This document shows positions 44,207-56,503 of a stretch of DNA of 64,000 nt, piece after piece. The position numbers and the translations under genes are program-made. The first letter of the stretch is position 1; each line of letters begins with the position of its first letter. A model generated the notes under the pieces. It searched no databases. It saw only the letters and a list, made by a program, of their open reading frames with translations, and was not told the DNA's origin. Source of the DNA: Hygrophila difformis (Eukaryota; Streptophyta; Magnoliopsida; Lamiales; Acanthaceae); the NCBI GenBank assembly GCA_030278955.1, contig JAOANR010000009.1, positions 41,564,945 to 41,628,944 of the forward strand. Direction: 5' to 3'.

Positions 44207-46805
44207 TTACATACCCTTCCATTGGTGACAAGTCTTGCGAAAAGATGTAGCTATGTCGCCTGCCACAAAACTCCAATGAGGCCGAGGGTGTATCCCAATT
44301 TTAGTCCATATACTCGAGGTCCAATGGCAGCCAAAAAATACATGCCACACCCCTTCACTATCTGCGCCACAAATACCACATGAAGCCGACGGTGACAGCC
44401 CCCTAGCGCATCTCACTTCATTGGTAGGGAGAGAATTGTGCACCGCCAACCACATGAGCATTTTGATCTTCTCTGGGGCCTCAATATTCCACACCCATGC
44501 AGCACCTTTACACATATCCGTCTCCCTTTTCTCAACAAGCCATTGAAAACCGGACTTGACAGAATACGTTCCGGAAGTCGACCCCGTCCAGCACCATTGA
44601 TCGGCGGCCTCAGGGTGCAGCATGATTGGCCCATATTTCCGGACGTCTTCTTTGATGTCATCAGGGACCATAGCGTAAATAAGGTTCCAGTTCACCTTAT
44701 TATCCGCTAACAATATCTTTAATTCGCAAGGTTGTATCCGATATATGAACATATGGGATTCTTGGGGCGATAGGGCCTTCCTTTAGCCATGATGAGTACC
44801 ACAAGCTAACATTCCCAACCCCAACACGAACTCTGAATCCATCAGCCAAGAGAGATGCAGCGCGGACCATGGCACGATACACTGGAGAAGAGGCAGGCCT
44901 GCTATGGAAAACTCCATGATTGTAGCCATATTTCGCTAGAAACAAGTGAACCCACGGTTTTGGTGACTGGAGGAGTAGATCCTGGAAGAGCTTTCCCAGC
45001 ATAGCAACATTCATTTCCCTACAACCACGAACACCGAGACCACCCCATTTGCGAGGCATTGTCACCACACCCCATCGGACAAGGTGAAGGCCATGCCCTC
45101 CCGCATCCTTCCAAATAAATTCTCTAATCATCCGATCAATCCGCATACAGATAGAGGACGAAAGCCACATAGTTTGCATTACATACGAAGGGAGAGCACA
45201 CAAGACAGATCGCGCCAAGGTAACACGACCCGCCTTGTTCAACAATGCCCTCTTCCAATTCCCCATCTTAGACTTCACACAGTCTATTAAAAATTGGAAA
45301 TGATCCACTCGAATCCGACCAGGTATAAGGGGAAAGCCTAGATAACCTCCCAAATCATTAGTAAATTCAATATGAAGAATAGAGGCTATCTCAACCTTAG
45401 TATTGGATGCCACGGTCACGACAGCAAAGGCTTGAGACTTCTGGGATTGAATCGAAGGCCAGCAAACCCAGCAAAGCTATCCAACACCTCCGCCATGCAA
45501 CGGACACTATCCAGCTCAGTAGTAGAGAAAAGCAAGAGGTCATCCACGAACATGAGATGTGATAAGGGATTGGCATTTCGTGACAAGCGCACCGGCTGCC
45601 ACCGTCCCTTTTGAACTTTAGCAGTAATAGTCCTTGAGAGCTTCTCCATGACTATAAGAAATAAGTACGGGGATAGGGGATCTCCTTGACGAATACCCTT
45701 AGCCGGAGTAATGGGAGAAAGGGCAGCCCCATTCTACAAGATAGAATAGAGCGGTGATCGAACGCAAAACATGATGATCCGAATGGTAGCCGCTGGAATT
45801 CCAGTCTCGCCAAACAAGCTTCCAAGAAATCCCAGTCGACGTTATCATAGGCTTTTTCCAAGTCCACTTTAACAAGAAACTCTTTAGCTCATCTCTGTCT
45901 ATTTTGAAAAGTGGTGATAACCTCCTGCAAGATGAGAGCATTCCTCATCGTGTCACGCCCCGGGAGAAATACCGATTGGGATGGACCAATATACTGTTGA
46001 AGGAGAGGCCTGAGCCGATTCACCAAGACTTTGGTGAGGATTTTGTAGCACACGTTGCATAAGCTAATAGGGCGATACTGCTGGATATCCCTAGGAACCT
46101 CCACCTTGGGAATTAAGCAAATATATTTAGCTGCAATACGAGGATCAAATTCCCCCGTGAGAAAAGCCTCTCGAACCATCTCAACCAAAGACGACCCAAC
46201 CGAATCCCAATAGGTTTTATAGAACATTGCCGGGAAGCCATCAGGCCCAGAGGCGGCAAGTCCTCTCATAGACACTACCGCCTCCTTAACCTCTTGTTCC
46301 CCCACTTCAGCCTCCAATGTCTCGACAGATGTCATTGGAGCCAAACCAGAGAGCGGCGCCAGGGAGGATGTATTCCGATTGGAGAAAACATGCATCCATC
46401 CAAAATGAGATCTAACATGGTCCTGAATTGCCCTGTTATTAGTAATCCACTGACCATCCACCTCCAAGCCCATAATTTTGTTCCGTTGTCTTCGAATTAG
46501 AGTCTGAACGTGAAAATACTTGGTATTTCGGTCGCCACAAGTGATCCACTTATCCCTGGATTTTTATGCCAGAAAATCTCTTCTTGACGCAAGACCAGGT
46601 CAAGCTCCTTCATCAATTCTTGTTCTAATAAACAAGCCCTAGCGGAATCAACAAGCAATGGAAATCTACGAACACCTTCAAGCCTCCTAATCAGCCGTCG
46701 TTTCCGGTTGGGAATATTTCCAAAAATCGAACGGTTAAAATGGAGAGATGAGGCTTGAACCCGTTCCAGCCAAGTATGCAACGGACTCTCACTCCAGTGC
46801 CACAC
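44207..46805 (-). pseudogene. LINE reverse transcriptase and zinc-binding (zf-RVT) region
   Basis: Pieces in order: a linker (46805-46497); RT with A-A-S-G-P-D-G-F-P-A-M-F-Y and L-I-P-K-V near 46230-46100; M-D-L-E-K-A-Y-D at 45867; the catalytic box as F-V-D-D near 45560 (F-A-D-D in many relatives); L-G-F-P-L-I-P-G-R near 45330; then the zinc-binding region W-N-I-E-A-P-E-K-I-K with C-G-I-C near 44370. At least four frame changes. Confidence 0.87.
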
Positions 46806-46882
46806 CGAATCAACAATGTGAGTATACGCAGGATGCGATGCCCATGCGTACTCCGATCTGAATGGCCACGGTGCCCGGTTCT

Positions 46883-47605
46883 CTATGGCATGGTTACAAC
46901 GTAATAGATGGCATTATGGTCTGATGCGCGCCTAGACAACACTTCCACCATACCGCACGGGAATGGGGTAACCCAATCCGCATTGGCCATAGCTCGATCA
47001 AGGCGTTTTCGGGCCAAGGGACCGCCCGTGGTGTTTCTTTGCCAGGTAAAGGGATCACCAATGGTAGTCGCATTCTCCAATCTGCACTCATCAATAACCT
47101 GTCGAAAAAATTCGCACTGTTCCCATCCGGGGAGCCATACCGAATGATTGGGAAGGGGATAGCACCTCATTCCAATCCCCCATCACAAGCCAAGGCCCAT
47201 GCACCAAAGAGTGTGCGAGCTTCAGCTGATCCCAGTCCACCAAACGCAGCCGATGGTAGGGATTAACATAAATGGATGAGAAATTCCACGACGAATGTCC
47301 TCGGCATACTGAAATGTCACCATCCGAGCGTGGCAGGCCTAAATTTGGAAGGTATAAGGACTTCCAAGCCGAACGAGCACCCAAACCCCACCTGCTCGAC
47401 CCTCACATTCAATGATATGTAAGGCTTCGTAGCCGAGACGATAGAGCATTATTTTCAAACTATCAAAGCGACCTTGCGATTCAAGAATGACTAACACGAA
47501 AGGAGTGTATGTTCTCACAACATCCGATATGTGGCGTTGCGTATTTCTGCTCATGGCGCCACGCACATTCCATGAGACGACTGTAAACTCATTGAATTCG
47601 ATCAT
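46883..47605 (-). pseudogene. LINE ORF2 endonuclease domain
   Basis: ORF2 begins M-I-E-F-N-E-F-T-V-V-S-W-N-V-R-G at 47605, the apurinic-type endonuclease start (N of W-N-V-R-G), followed by L-E-S and, two frameshifts on, V-M-G-D-W-N-E and S-D-H-N-A. It nicks target DNA to prime reverse transcription. The domain is spread over three frames, so it is inactive. Confidence 0.85.
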
Positions 47606-47744
47606 TGATCAATGGGTTCGGACTGACCCAGTGACCCAATCTCTTTCCCATCCGTCTCCATCTCATTGTCATTATCTAAGGAAGCCAATGCTTGGAACGC
47701 ATTTTGCTCCACCTGTTGAGATTCAGTTTTCGAGAAGTTAAATA

Positions 47745-48004
47745 CTCCCTCCGTCCCATTTAACTTGTCCTGTTTCACTTTTGCACACAATCCAATGCAT
47801 TTTTTTATCTGTTAATATCTCAAAATATACACAATGAAAAATTATACAAAATATATATTATAAAACTACGTGATCATACGATTCTAACAAGACGCATCTC
47901 GACTATTTTTTGCTAAATATATACTTGCAATTAAATTGAGTCAAAGCTGAACAATGAACAGTGTAAAAAAGTCAAACAGGACAAGTGTAGTGGGACGGAG
48001 GGAG
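47745..48004. mobile_element. Stowaway MITE next to the LINE 5' end
   Basis: Ends CTCCCTCCGTCCCATTTAACTTG / CAAGTGTAGTGGGACGGAGGGAG, TA at 47743-47744 and 48005-48006, 260 bp. Confidence 0.93.
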
Positions 48005-48114
48005 TATATTAAGTAATTAAACTATACTTTAAAAATTAACGGGAATAAAAATATATACTCCCTCCGTAATATAATGATATTAACATTTCATATTTCACGC
48101 AATCCAATATAAAT

Positions 48115-48581
48115 TGTTGAAAAATACTCACACACAAACACAAGAACAAGAACAAGAACAACAGAACACAAGATGCACGTGGTTCGATCTTTTAGGATCT
48201 ACATCCATGGGAGCACAACAAAAATTTCTTTACACAAGATCAAGATGATTACAATAGAGTATCCCTCTCAATTAGCAAGAACTACCATCGGCTCTACACT
48301 CTCTAATTGAACTCAAAACATGTAATCGTAAAACCTCTTGTGAATGTACAAGCTCTCTATCATTCTTGTACAAGCTCCCTCTAATTCTTGTGCAAGCTCC
48401 TCTTGAGAATGTACAAACTCTCATATCTTTTCACTGAGTTTTTACTCAGTATATATTCACTTCGGCTCAACAGGAAATTCAAGCCTAAAAATATGTAACT
48501 GCTGCTAACGAACTTTGTTTACAAAATCAGTTATAACTACTGTTGCACAGCTAATCCACACATGTGCAGACATAATTCACA
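48115..48581 (-). repeat. Element A 3' LTR (467 bp)
   Basis: Closely matches 63176-63637. Both contain the repeated GTACAAGCTC / TCTAATTCTTGT text. Confidence 0.93.
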
Positions 48582-48624
48582 ATTCTCCACCTTGTCTGCA
48601 TATGTGCCCAATCACACCAGCCCT

Positions 48625-49054
48625 CAAGCATCAACAATTCAGCACCATGTAGATGTTTGTATGAACCAACTGATACAAACTCCAAACACTGCTTGAATTT
48701 TGCTGTAGATAATGGCTTTGTCATCATATCTTATGCATTGTCTTCAGTGGAGACTTTCTCCACTCTCACGATACCACTGTTCACCAGTCTCTCCCATAGT
48801 GATATCTGACATCGATGTGTTTTGACATATCATGTAACAAAGTCTTGATTAATACCAAACTCTGAGAGAATTACTTTCAGCCAAATGGCTTCCATGACAG
48901 CCTCTGTCAAGGCCATCTACTCGGCCTTTGTTATTGATAATGCCACAATAGATTGCAACATTGATTTCCAGCTTATAGCAACACCAAACAAAGTAAACAA
49001 AAAACTTGTTTGAGACTTCAGTCTCCACATTAGGAGCAAAATCAGAATCCACAT
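48625..49054 (-). pseudogene. Element A RNase H, distal part
   Basis: Minus-strand text includes the D-S-D-F-A start of the RNase H domain, S-W-K-S-M-L-Q-S-I-V-A-L-S and, further left, the M-M-T-K-P-L-S end motif. It is the continuation of the coding region at 59042-59275, parted by element B. Frames are broken. The Copia RNase H degrades template RNA. Confidence 0.85.
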
Positions 49055-49863
49055 TGACAAGTCTCGTGTGATGAACACTGTAAATACGCGTTGTGCCCAC
49101 AACTGATACACAACCAAAAATAGATAATAAGCCAGAAACTGAAATGCAGAACAAACAAACAATACCAATATTTTTCTACCCAGTTCGGATCATCCGATCC
49201 TACATCTGGGGATCCCATTCCATTCATATTTCACTATCAACCAAGGCCAACAGGTAAACCCATCTGTTTACAATAGAAACCCTTTCAACCCTTCCACAAT
49301 AGGAATCCTTTTTGTCACCTAGACCAACTCAAGGTGGTAACCAAGTATAGTGCCTATACCAGTCACTAAACCTAATGCTAGGCTAAACAAGCTTCTACCC
49401 TTGTGATAGCTACTCCCCAAATAAGCTCAAAATACTCAACAACCCAAGAATATAGCTCTAAGCATTTCTAAAAGATAAAACTTGCAAAGTATGAAATGCT
49501 AGCTAAACTCTAACCAAATCTCTACCAAGAATAAGAGAAGGTTACCCCTAGCTGAAAATAGTAGCTTGATAGAGATGCTCATGAAGAACCGCATGTTCTT
49601 CCTTCAATCTGTAGCCCTCAAAAACTCTCAATGTGTTTCTGTGTAATGCTCTATTGTTACAGCCTCCAAAGTATGAGACCTTTACCCTAAAAGTATGGAG
49701 GGCTCAGATATCCAGGCCCATGGGCTGGGGAAAACCCTAGACAGTTGTCACGCCATCAACTTTTGCCTTTTCTGCTCCAGCTGTTAGGTCAAGAGCTCCG
49801 TTGTGTTCACATCCATCATACAATGATCATCTGCACAAGAGCTTTATGCACAAAAACCCAACA
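49055..49863 (-). repeat. Element B 3' LTR (809 bp)
   Basis: Matches 58206-59041 except for scattered changes and a roughly 22-bp gap near 49370, where the other copy has GGTAAAATCACCC and following bases between CCT repeats. Confidence 0.93.
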
Positions 49864-50402
49864 ATCTCCCCCTTTGTGGGATGATCATTCAAACCAATAC
49901 ATGGGATGTAGAACCAACAATTACAGCAATGAAAATCATGAATATAGGGAATCATAATCAAGCAATTTAGTAAAGCAAATCCCCATCTTCCAATACCCCC
50001 CAACCATCATTCAACTCTAAGTCTCAATCCATCCAAACAAAATCAAACATGCAAAGCAACAAGCAAAACATGTCTGTCCAACAGATAACAAAAACCCAAC
50101 CAACAATCAAGTCACCAGGCAGCCAAACAATAAAGTCAAGTACCAACAGTTTAATATTTGCAACAGTTCAAAATAGTTGTGTCCAGAAAGTCAGCACAAC
50201 TTGCATCCAGCATCAGCCATCCCATGATACTCCCTCTTTTTGAAGGATCAATCAGATTCAGTCTCCTCAGGGCCAGCTTGAGGATTAGCTTCATCAAAGG
50301 ATCCGGGAAACAACAAAGTCAGGCGATGAAGTCTCCTTTTGAGTCCAAGCATATCCTGGCTCATTCAATTCAGCTTCAGACTTATAGCATTCATCTCATC
50401 CT
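49864..50402 (-). other. Element B 3' untranslated internal region
   Basis: Between the env-position ORF and the 3' LTR. No gene recognised; ends at the purine tract beside 49863. Confidence 0.6.
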
Positions 50403-51894
50403 TCATGTGTTGCACCAATTCCTCACCAGCTTTGGGGGGGGACCAAACTTGAAATCATTATGGAAAGTGGATAAATTGGAAGCAGGTTTATGCTTTTTGA
50501 TCTTAATAGATAACTCCCGCTGCAATGAAGTTATGCCATGTCTCTCACAAAACAAAGAGATTATTCCAGGAAAGGGCAATAATGTATTCTTGTCAATCTT
50601 GGAGCTAGCAAACTCCACCATCTTCTCCAGAACCAACCAACCATAGTTGACAATGTCGGGGCAGTGATCAATGGAGTACAACAGCTTTCCCATAACAGTG
50701 CTAAGTTGAAAATTGTTCGATGTAGGGAACACATTAGCAACATAAAGTTTGAATAAGCAAGAGTACTTCAGTGTCAACTCAGAGGGAATCACTCCAGTTC
50801 TACCAAAAGATGTTTTCTTCTTATTGGATATCTCAAATGCAATCTCAGAGGGAATCACTCCAGTTCTACCAAAAGATGTTTTCTTCTTATTGGATATCTC
50901 AAATGCAATCCTATCCATAGGCTCATTTAGCAAATCAAAAGGATCAGAAATTTCTTCAAATGGTGGTAGTGCCAACATCTCATTCACAACATTAGGTGAG
51001 AAATCAAGTAACATTCCTCTCACATAAATTTTGCAGAACTAGAGCGATGCAGGGTCAAGCAAATCAGCGCTCAAATTGGCAAAAAATTCATGCACTAAAG
51101 CGGGATCATACCAATTCAATTTTGATGCCCAAAATGTGAGATGCTTGTTATGTAAATAGTCAACATACCCGAGATCTCTATAAAGAGAGTGAGTGAACCT
51201 TTCTTCTTCAATAAAGCCCATTTCCCTCAGTTTGGATTCTTCAAAGTTCTTGGCATTTTCAGTGAAAAATTTTTCTAAAAAGCACCAGTCTCTTTCAATT
51301 GGGGAATCTCCTTTGGCTTTGATTTCTCACTCCGTTTGCTTTTCCTGGTTGGTTTACTGGTAGATGCTGCTGCCGGTGCCTTTCTCTTTGGTGCCCTTGA
51401 TCTTAGAATCCTCAAACTCTCGGCCAAAGTAGCAGTTTCTTCATTAATTTCGGCTGGATTCATTGGAACAACCCTAGGTTTTTGTGGGTCAGCAGTACCA
51501 TCATCAGCAGTACCATCATCGTCAGGGTCAGCAAAAGGTACCTTGGTGGGGGTTCCTCCTTCAACATTTTGGGGTGAAGATTCTTGAGGTCCAGAACCAC
51601 CATTCCCACCAACATTCGCCTCTTCTTCAGCAGCTTGGCTTGGGACATTCAAATCAGGTAATCATCTTCTTTCGACTTAGCAGTGTCATCGTCCTTCTCT
51701 TGCTCAGTCTTAAACTCATCAGTGGCTCTTTCAATCGATTCTCGAGCATCTTGGAAATTTTCAGAGCCAGAGACTTCGGTTTGTGGAGGCCTATACTCTG
51801 AATCATCAACTGTTAAAGGCACTGCATCAACTAGGTCACCAGGAATGTCGTCTTGAGGATTTTGGTGAGATGGAGACGCCATTTTCACGGCCAC
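50403..51894 (-). pseudogene. Element B third ORF (SIRE env-position / 'putative plant transposon protein')
   Basis: Starts at 51894 (M-A-V-K-M-A-S-P-S-H-Q), an acidic N-terminus, then a Lys/Arg/Pro/Ser-rich stretch (R-A-P-K-R-K-A-P) in another frame to 51275, then a globular part in a third frame from about 51221: H-L-T-F-W-A-S-K-L-N-W, a TAG at about 51039, and D-F-S-P-N-V-V-N-E-M-L-A-L-P, matching the domain often labelled putative plant transposon protein in SIRE and Athila elements. In SIRE-type elements this position carries the env-like ORF, whose function is unproven. I see no clear transmembrane segment. At least two frameshifts and one stop. Confidence 0.72.
50778..50909. repeat. 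Perfect 66-bp tandem duplication within the third ORF
   Basis: 50778-50843 is repeated exactly at 50844-50909. It is in frame (22 codons; motif K-K-K-T-S-F-G-R-T-G appears twice), so it lengthens the protein without a shift. Confidence 0.97.
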
Positions 51895-52157
51895 AATGAG
51901 AAACTTTCGTGAAAAAAAAACTGATTCCTTGAGACCAATTTTTGAACGCTAAAAACGAGAGAGAAAACTGAAGAGAGGAAATGCATAGATGGTTTCAAAA
52001 AGGTGATCGGACAACTGCAAAAAGCCTGTCGGTAATCAAGTGTATGCAACCGGTGGTAACCGCCACGTGTCCACTACTCCCCCTAACTCCTTCATCCTTC
52101 AATCTCCTTATCCGGTCATCTCCCATCCTTCCAGGTAAGTGGGCCATTTTATTAATA

Positions 52158-52413
52158 CTTCATCCGTTCTCTTTTATTTGCTACTGACCCACTGTGCACG
52201 CAGTCCAATGCATATTTTAAATCATTAATAACTCAAGTTCGGTACAAGTAAAACTTTTTGAAAGTTCAATATTTAAAAACTACACAACAAAATGAATCTA
52301 ACAAGATCCCATTTGGCTATATTTAACTATGATAAAACTTTAAATTAAAAGTGTGTGTGTGTGTGAATAGTGTCAAAAACCCATGTGTAGCTATTATTTA
52401 AGAAAGGAGGAAG
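52158..52413. mobile_element. Stowaway-like MITE inside element B
   Basis: Begins CTTCATCCGTTCTCTTTTATTTG after TA and ends TTATTTAAGAAAGGAGGAAG before TA. 256 bp. It lies between the RNase H end and the third ORF. Contains a short (GT)n run. Confidence 0.82.
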
Positions 52414-52450
52414 TAATACCAAAGAAAATGAGGCCCACCACCGAATCTCC

Positions 52451-54308
52451 TCAATCCGGAACACATAGGCCCAAGCCTCTTCTCAAGTCTTCAAATCTGT
52501 TTGAGTCCAAAGGCTTAGTTAGAATGTCAGCCAGCTGTGCACACGATGCAATGTGTACAATATCACAAATTTTTTCTTCTACCAAATCCCTTATAAAATG
52601 AAATCTGATATCAATATATTTGCTCCCACTGTGATTCACTGGATTTTTGCTGATGTTGATAACACTAGTGTTGTTACAATGTACCACAAAATTGTCTTTA
52701 AGAATTCCATAATCCAGCAACATTTGTCTCATCCAAATAAGTTGAGTGCAACAATGTGCAGCCGCAATGTACTCTGCCTCAGCTGTAGAAAGTGCCACCA
52801 CACTTTGTTTCTTAGAATACCAGCTCTCAAGGTTATTACCAACATAAAAGCATCCTACAGTTGTCGATTTTCTGTCATCCAAACTTCCAGCCCAATATGA
52901 GTCAGTGTACCCTGTAAGGTCGTTGTCAGTATATTGTGAATACCACAAACCCAACTTTTGTGTACCCTTAATGTACCTCAGTATCCTCTTGACAACCTTT
53001 AAATGTGACTCTTTTGGTGCAGACTGAAATCGAGCACACAGTCCAACACTGAAACATATATCAGGTATGCTTGCAGTAAGATACAAGAGACTACCAATCA
53101 TACTTCGATAAAGCTTTTGATCAACTGGTGTACCGGCTTCATCTTTAGACATCTTCTCATGCTGTCCCAACGGTGTTTTTAACACTTTGCTATCCTCTAT
53201 CTTGAATTTCTTAAGCATATTCCCAATATACTTCTCTTGATTCAAAAATATTCCTTTGGCTGATTGTTTGACTTGAAGTCAAAGGAAGTATGTGAGTTCA
53301 CCCATCATGCTCATCTCAAACTTGATTTGCATAGAGTATACAAACTCATTCCTTAAAGCTTCTGATGTAGACCCAAATACTATATCATCAACATAAATCT
53401 GTGTCACAAGTAGATGGTTGTGTCTCCGTTGTACAAACAACGTCTTGTCAACAGTTCCTCTTGTATACCCTTTCTTCAGAAGATAAGTAGATAACCTTCA
53501 TACTAAGCCTGTGGTGCTTGGTTAAGACCATATAATGCCTTCTTCACTCTGTAAACATGATTCGAAAGTCTGGACTTTCAAATCCAACAGGTTGAGATAC
53601 ATTGATTTCCTCCTTGATCGTTCCAATAAGAAAGGCAGTCTTAATATCCATCTGAAATAGTTTGAATCCAAAAGAGCATGCCATAGCCAAAAAGAGTCGA
53701 ACAACTTCAATCCATGCAACAGGTGCAAAGGTCTCTTTATAATCTAGCCCATTCGATCTGAGTAAATCCCTAAGCAACCAAACGAGCTTTGTTTTTTACC
53801 ACCATTCCTTGCTCATCAGTCTTGTTTCTAAACACCCACTTTGTTCCAATGATGTTGGTGTCTGGAGGTTGTGGCACCAACTCCCACACATCATTCCTCT
53901 TGAATTGCGACAATTCTTCTTGCATGACAGCTATCCACAACTCATTTTTTAAAGCTTCCATAGCATTCTTAGGTTCAACTTGAGAAACAAAACAACTCAT
54001 AACATAGAATGAGAGATTTGCCAATTCAGTATAGTCAATTGATGTTGTTGGCTTCTGGTCTGCCTTGGTGCTTGAGGATCACCAATGCTATCATCTTGTG
54101 AATGGTGCTTAAACACCCTTGGTCCTTCCTTTGGTCCTCTCCTCCTTGGAGCATCAGGTTGCACATGAGGTTGTGCCTCAGGTGCATCATCATCAGACAC
54201 TACAACAGGTTCAACAGCTGGAACATTTTGTTAAGGCTGTTGTTGTGGCTGAATATTTCTCACAACATCATCTTCATCATATCTTTGAGGTTGCACCATA
54301 GGAATAAC
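52451..54308 (-). pseudogene. Element B reverse transcriptase and RNase H
   Basis: RT starts right of 54024 (A-M-E-A-L-K-N-E-L-W; D-V-W-E-L-V-P; G-T-K-W-V-F-R), continues with F-A-P-V-A-W-I-E-V-V-R-L (53720-53777) and the catalytic Y-V-D-D box near 53390. From 53245 to 52451 a clean 264-residue frame carries the RT thumb and RNase H: Y-R-S-M-I-G-S-L-L-Y-L-T, G-Y-T-D-S-Y-W-A-G, V-A-L-S-T-A-E-A-E-Y, and ends A-D-I-L-T-K-P-L-D. It copies element RNA to DNA in the family. Shifts near 53250-53540 and 53770 inactivate it. Confidence 0.9.
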
Positions 54309-55032
54309 TGTAACACCCCGGACTGCTATGGAACCGGAGGTGCTTTCGAGCTTCTTTCGGGATTGAAGTCTGGCCCCATAGGTTAACATAACTCTTTCCA
54401 GTGCGTTTTGGCCTCACTCGCGCACAACCAGGGAGACTTCCCAGGAGGTCATCTATCCTTAAGGCTACTCCATAGCAAGCACGCTTAACTATAGAGTTCT
54501 TATGGGATGGTCACCAGAAAAGAAAGGTGCACTTTGTTGACATGAGTAGATTTTTCAATCCTTTTAAGCTCTTCTTCCATACACTCTCTCAGGGTATTAC
54601 AATCTCCCCCACTTGAGAACGCAACGTCCTCGTTGCGCCTCGATCGCCTAATCAAAGTCCCTTAGGATCTTTGCCCTGCTAGATGCCTGCCCGGTACTCC
54701 CAGCACAATGCGCGGTCATAGGTTGGCTCTGATATCATTCTGTAACACCCCGGCCAATATGAAGCCGGAGGTGCTTTCGAGCTTCTTTCGGCATTGAAGT
54801 CTGGCCCCATAGGTCAACAGAACTCTTTCCAATGCGTTTTGGCCTCACTCGCGCACACCCTGGGAGACTTCCCAGGAGGTCACCCATCCTTAAGGCTACT
54901 CCACAGCAAGCACACTTAACTGTAGAGTTCTTATGGGATGGTCACTAGAAAAGAAAGGTGCACATTGCTGACATGAGTAGATTTTTCAATCCTTTTAAGC
55001 TCTTCTTCCATACACTCTCTCGGGGTATTACA
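54309..55032 (-). mobile_element. TRIM (terminal-repeat retrotransposon in miniature), 724 bp
   Basis: LTRs 54309-54601 and 54741-55032 (293 and 292 bp; TGTAACACCCCG...GGGTATTACA) enclose only 139 bp. The target duplication ATAAC is perfect (54304-54308, 55033-55037). On the minus strand the primer site TGATATCAGAGCC (54725-54737) lies by the 5' LTR and a purine tract (AAGTGGGGGAGA) by the 3' LTR. Non-coding. It sits between the integrase and RT of element B. Confidence 0.96.
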
Positions 55033-56330
55033 ATAACATCATCATCATCATCCCTCACAACTGGTCTATCATCAAAAACCGTATTCGTAGACTCAATGAC
55101 CTTGTTAGTCCGTTTGTTGTAGATCCTATAAGCTCTAGAATTGTTAGAATACCCAAGAAAGACCCTTCTTCAGACTTTGAATCAAATTTCCTAAGAGGAT
55201 TTCGATCATTTAGCACAAAGCAGGTAGTACGAAACACATAAAAGTATGAAACATTTGGAGTTCTCCCTCTCCAGATCTCATAAGGTGTGTTCTTAATGTG
55301 AGGTCTCAAGAACACCCTATTAATGATGTAGCAAGCTGTATGAATTGCTTCAGCCCAAAATTCCTTCTTCAATGAACTAGCATGCGACATAGATCTAGCT
55401 AACTCTTGTAAAGTCCTGTTCTTGCGCTCTACAACCCCATTCTGCCGTGGAGTCTTTGGAGATGAGAATTCATGAGAAATTCCATGGTCGCTACAGTGTT
55501 GTTCAAACAACCTTTTCTCTCTCCTTCCCATGATTAATTCTGATTCGAGCAATCTTGGAATCCTTTTCAGCCATGAGCTTCAAAGCAAGCTTCTCATAAG
55601 CAACAAATGTTTCATCCTTGGTTCTCAGAAAGTCTATCCAGGTATACCTTGAGTAATCATCGATACACAAAAACATATATCTCTTTCCACTAAGACTTGG
55701 TACCTCGGTTGGCCCCATCAAGTCCATATGCAATTAACTTCAAACATCTTGTAGTCTGAACTTGATTAGTAAGTTTGTGTGAAGAATGAATCTGCTTGCC
55801 CTTTGCACAATCTCCACAAACAATAGTCTTCGCAACTAGTAATTTGGGCATCCCACGCACAACGCCAGAATTATTGATTCTAACAAGACAGTTGTAATTC
55901 ATATGACCACATCTCCTATGCCACAGCTGCATCGCATCCAAATATATAGACAAGATCATGCCAGATCTATTCTTTGGAATATAACAATTATTCTTAGATC
56001 TACTTCCCTTCATAACACATTTCTTGTCTCTATTCAAAACTTCACATGGTTCTTTATCAAATCCCACAAAGTGATTGTCATCACAAAGTTGGCTGATTGA
56101 AATAAAATTAGTTGTAAGCCCAGAAACATAATAAACCTTAGAGAGTAGAGATAGATTACCATCCTTGAGTGTTCCATAGCCAGAAATCCGATTTCTCAGT
56201 CCATCACCAAAAATAACTTCACCACAATCTTCTTCTTTGAAGTACTTAAATAGCTTCTTGTTTCCTGTCATGCGTCGTGAGAAGCCACTATCAAAGTACC
56301 ATTTGTTTTAAGTTGACTTTGCCTTTGTAG
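55033..56330 (-). pseudogene. Element B protease and integrase
   Basis: Protease active site W-Y-F-D-S-G near 56300, then D-G-L-R-N-R-I-S-G-Y-G. GAG-pre-integrase zinc motif L-W-H-R-R-C-G-H-M-N ... C-G-D-C-A-K-G-K (about 55970-55790). Integrase core: D of H-M-D-L-M-G-P-T-E near 55725, D-D-Y-S-R-Y-T-W, then S-P-K-T-P-R-Q-N-G-V-V-E-R-K-N-R-T-L (third acidic residue, near 55430), F-W-A-E-A-I-H-T-A and F-L-G-I. It joins cDNA ends to host DNA in the family. One frameshift near 55700 and another near 55550; the C-terminus is cut by the TRIM. Confidence 0.9.
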
Positions 56331-56503
56331 TGAAAGAATCACCAAACACTTAGCTCGAATTTTCTTAGGCATCCACTTCCTTTTGAACTTAATATGCTTC
56401 GTAGTTCCTCTCTAGGCCACATAACCAGTTTACCACGCAGTATATCTCATACAAATATGTTGTATGTATCAACACTTTGTCCAGGGAATTCGCAATACAC
56501 ACA

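Larger units (their letters stand above)
43439..47732 (-). mobile_element. L1-type LINE, 5'-truncated and decayed
   Basis: Reading minus: the C-terminus of ORF1 (ending near 47602), then ORF2 with endonuclease, reverse transcriptase, zinc-binding domain and RNase H, then a poly-A tail (T's at 43437-43446 on the plus strand). A probable 7-bp target duplication AGAAGTT lies at 43432-43438 and 47733-47739. At about 4.3 kb it lacks most of ORF1. ORF2 changes frame repeatedly. Confidence 0.88.
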
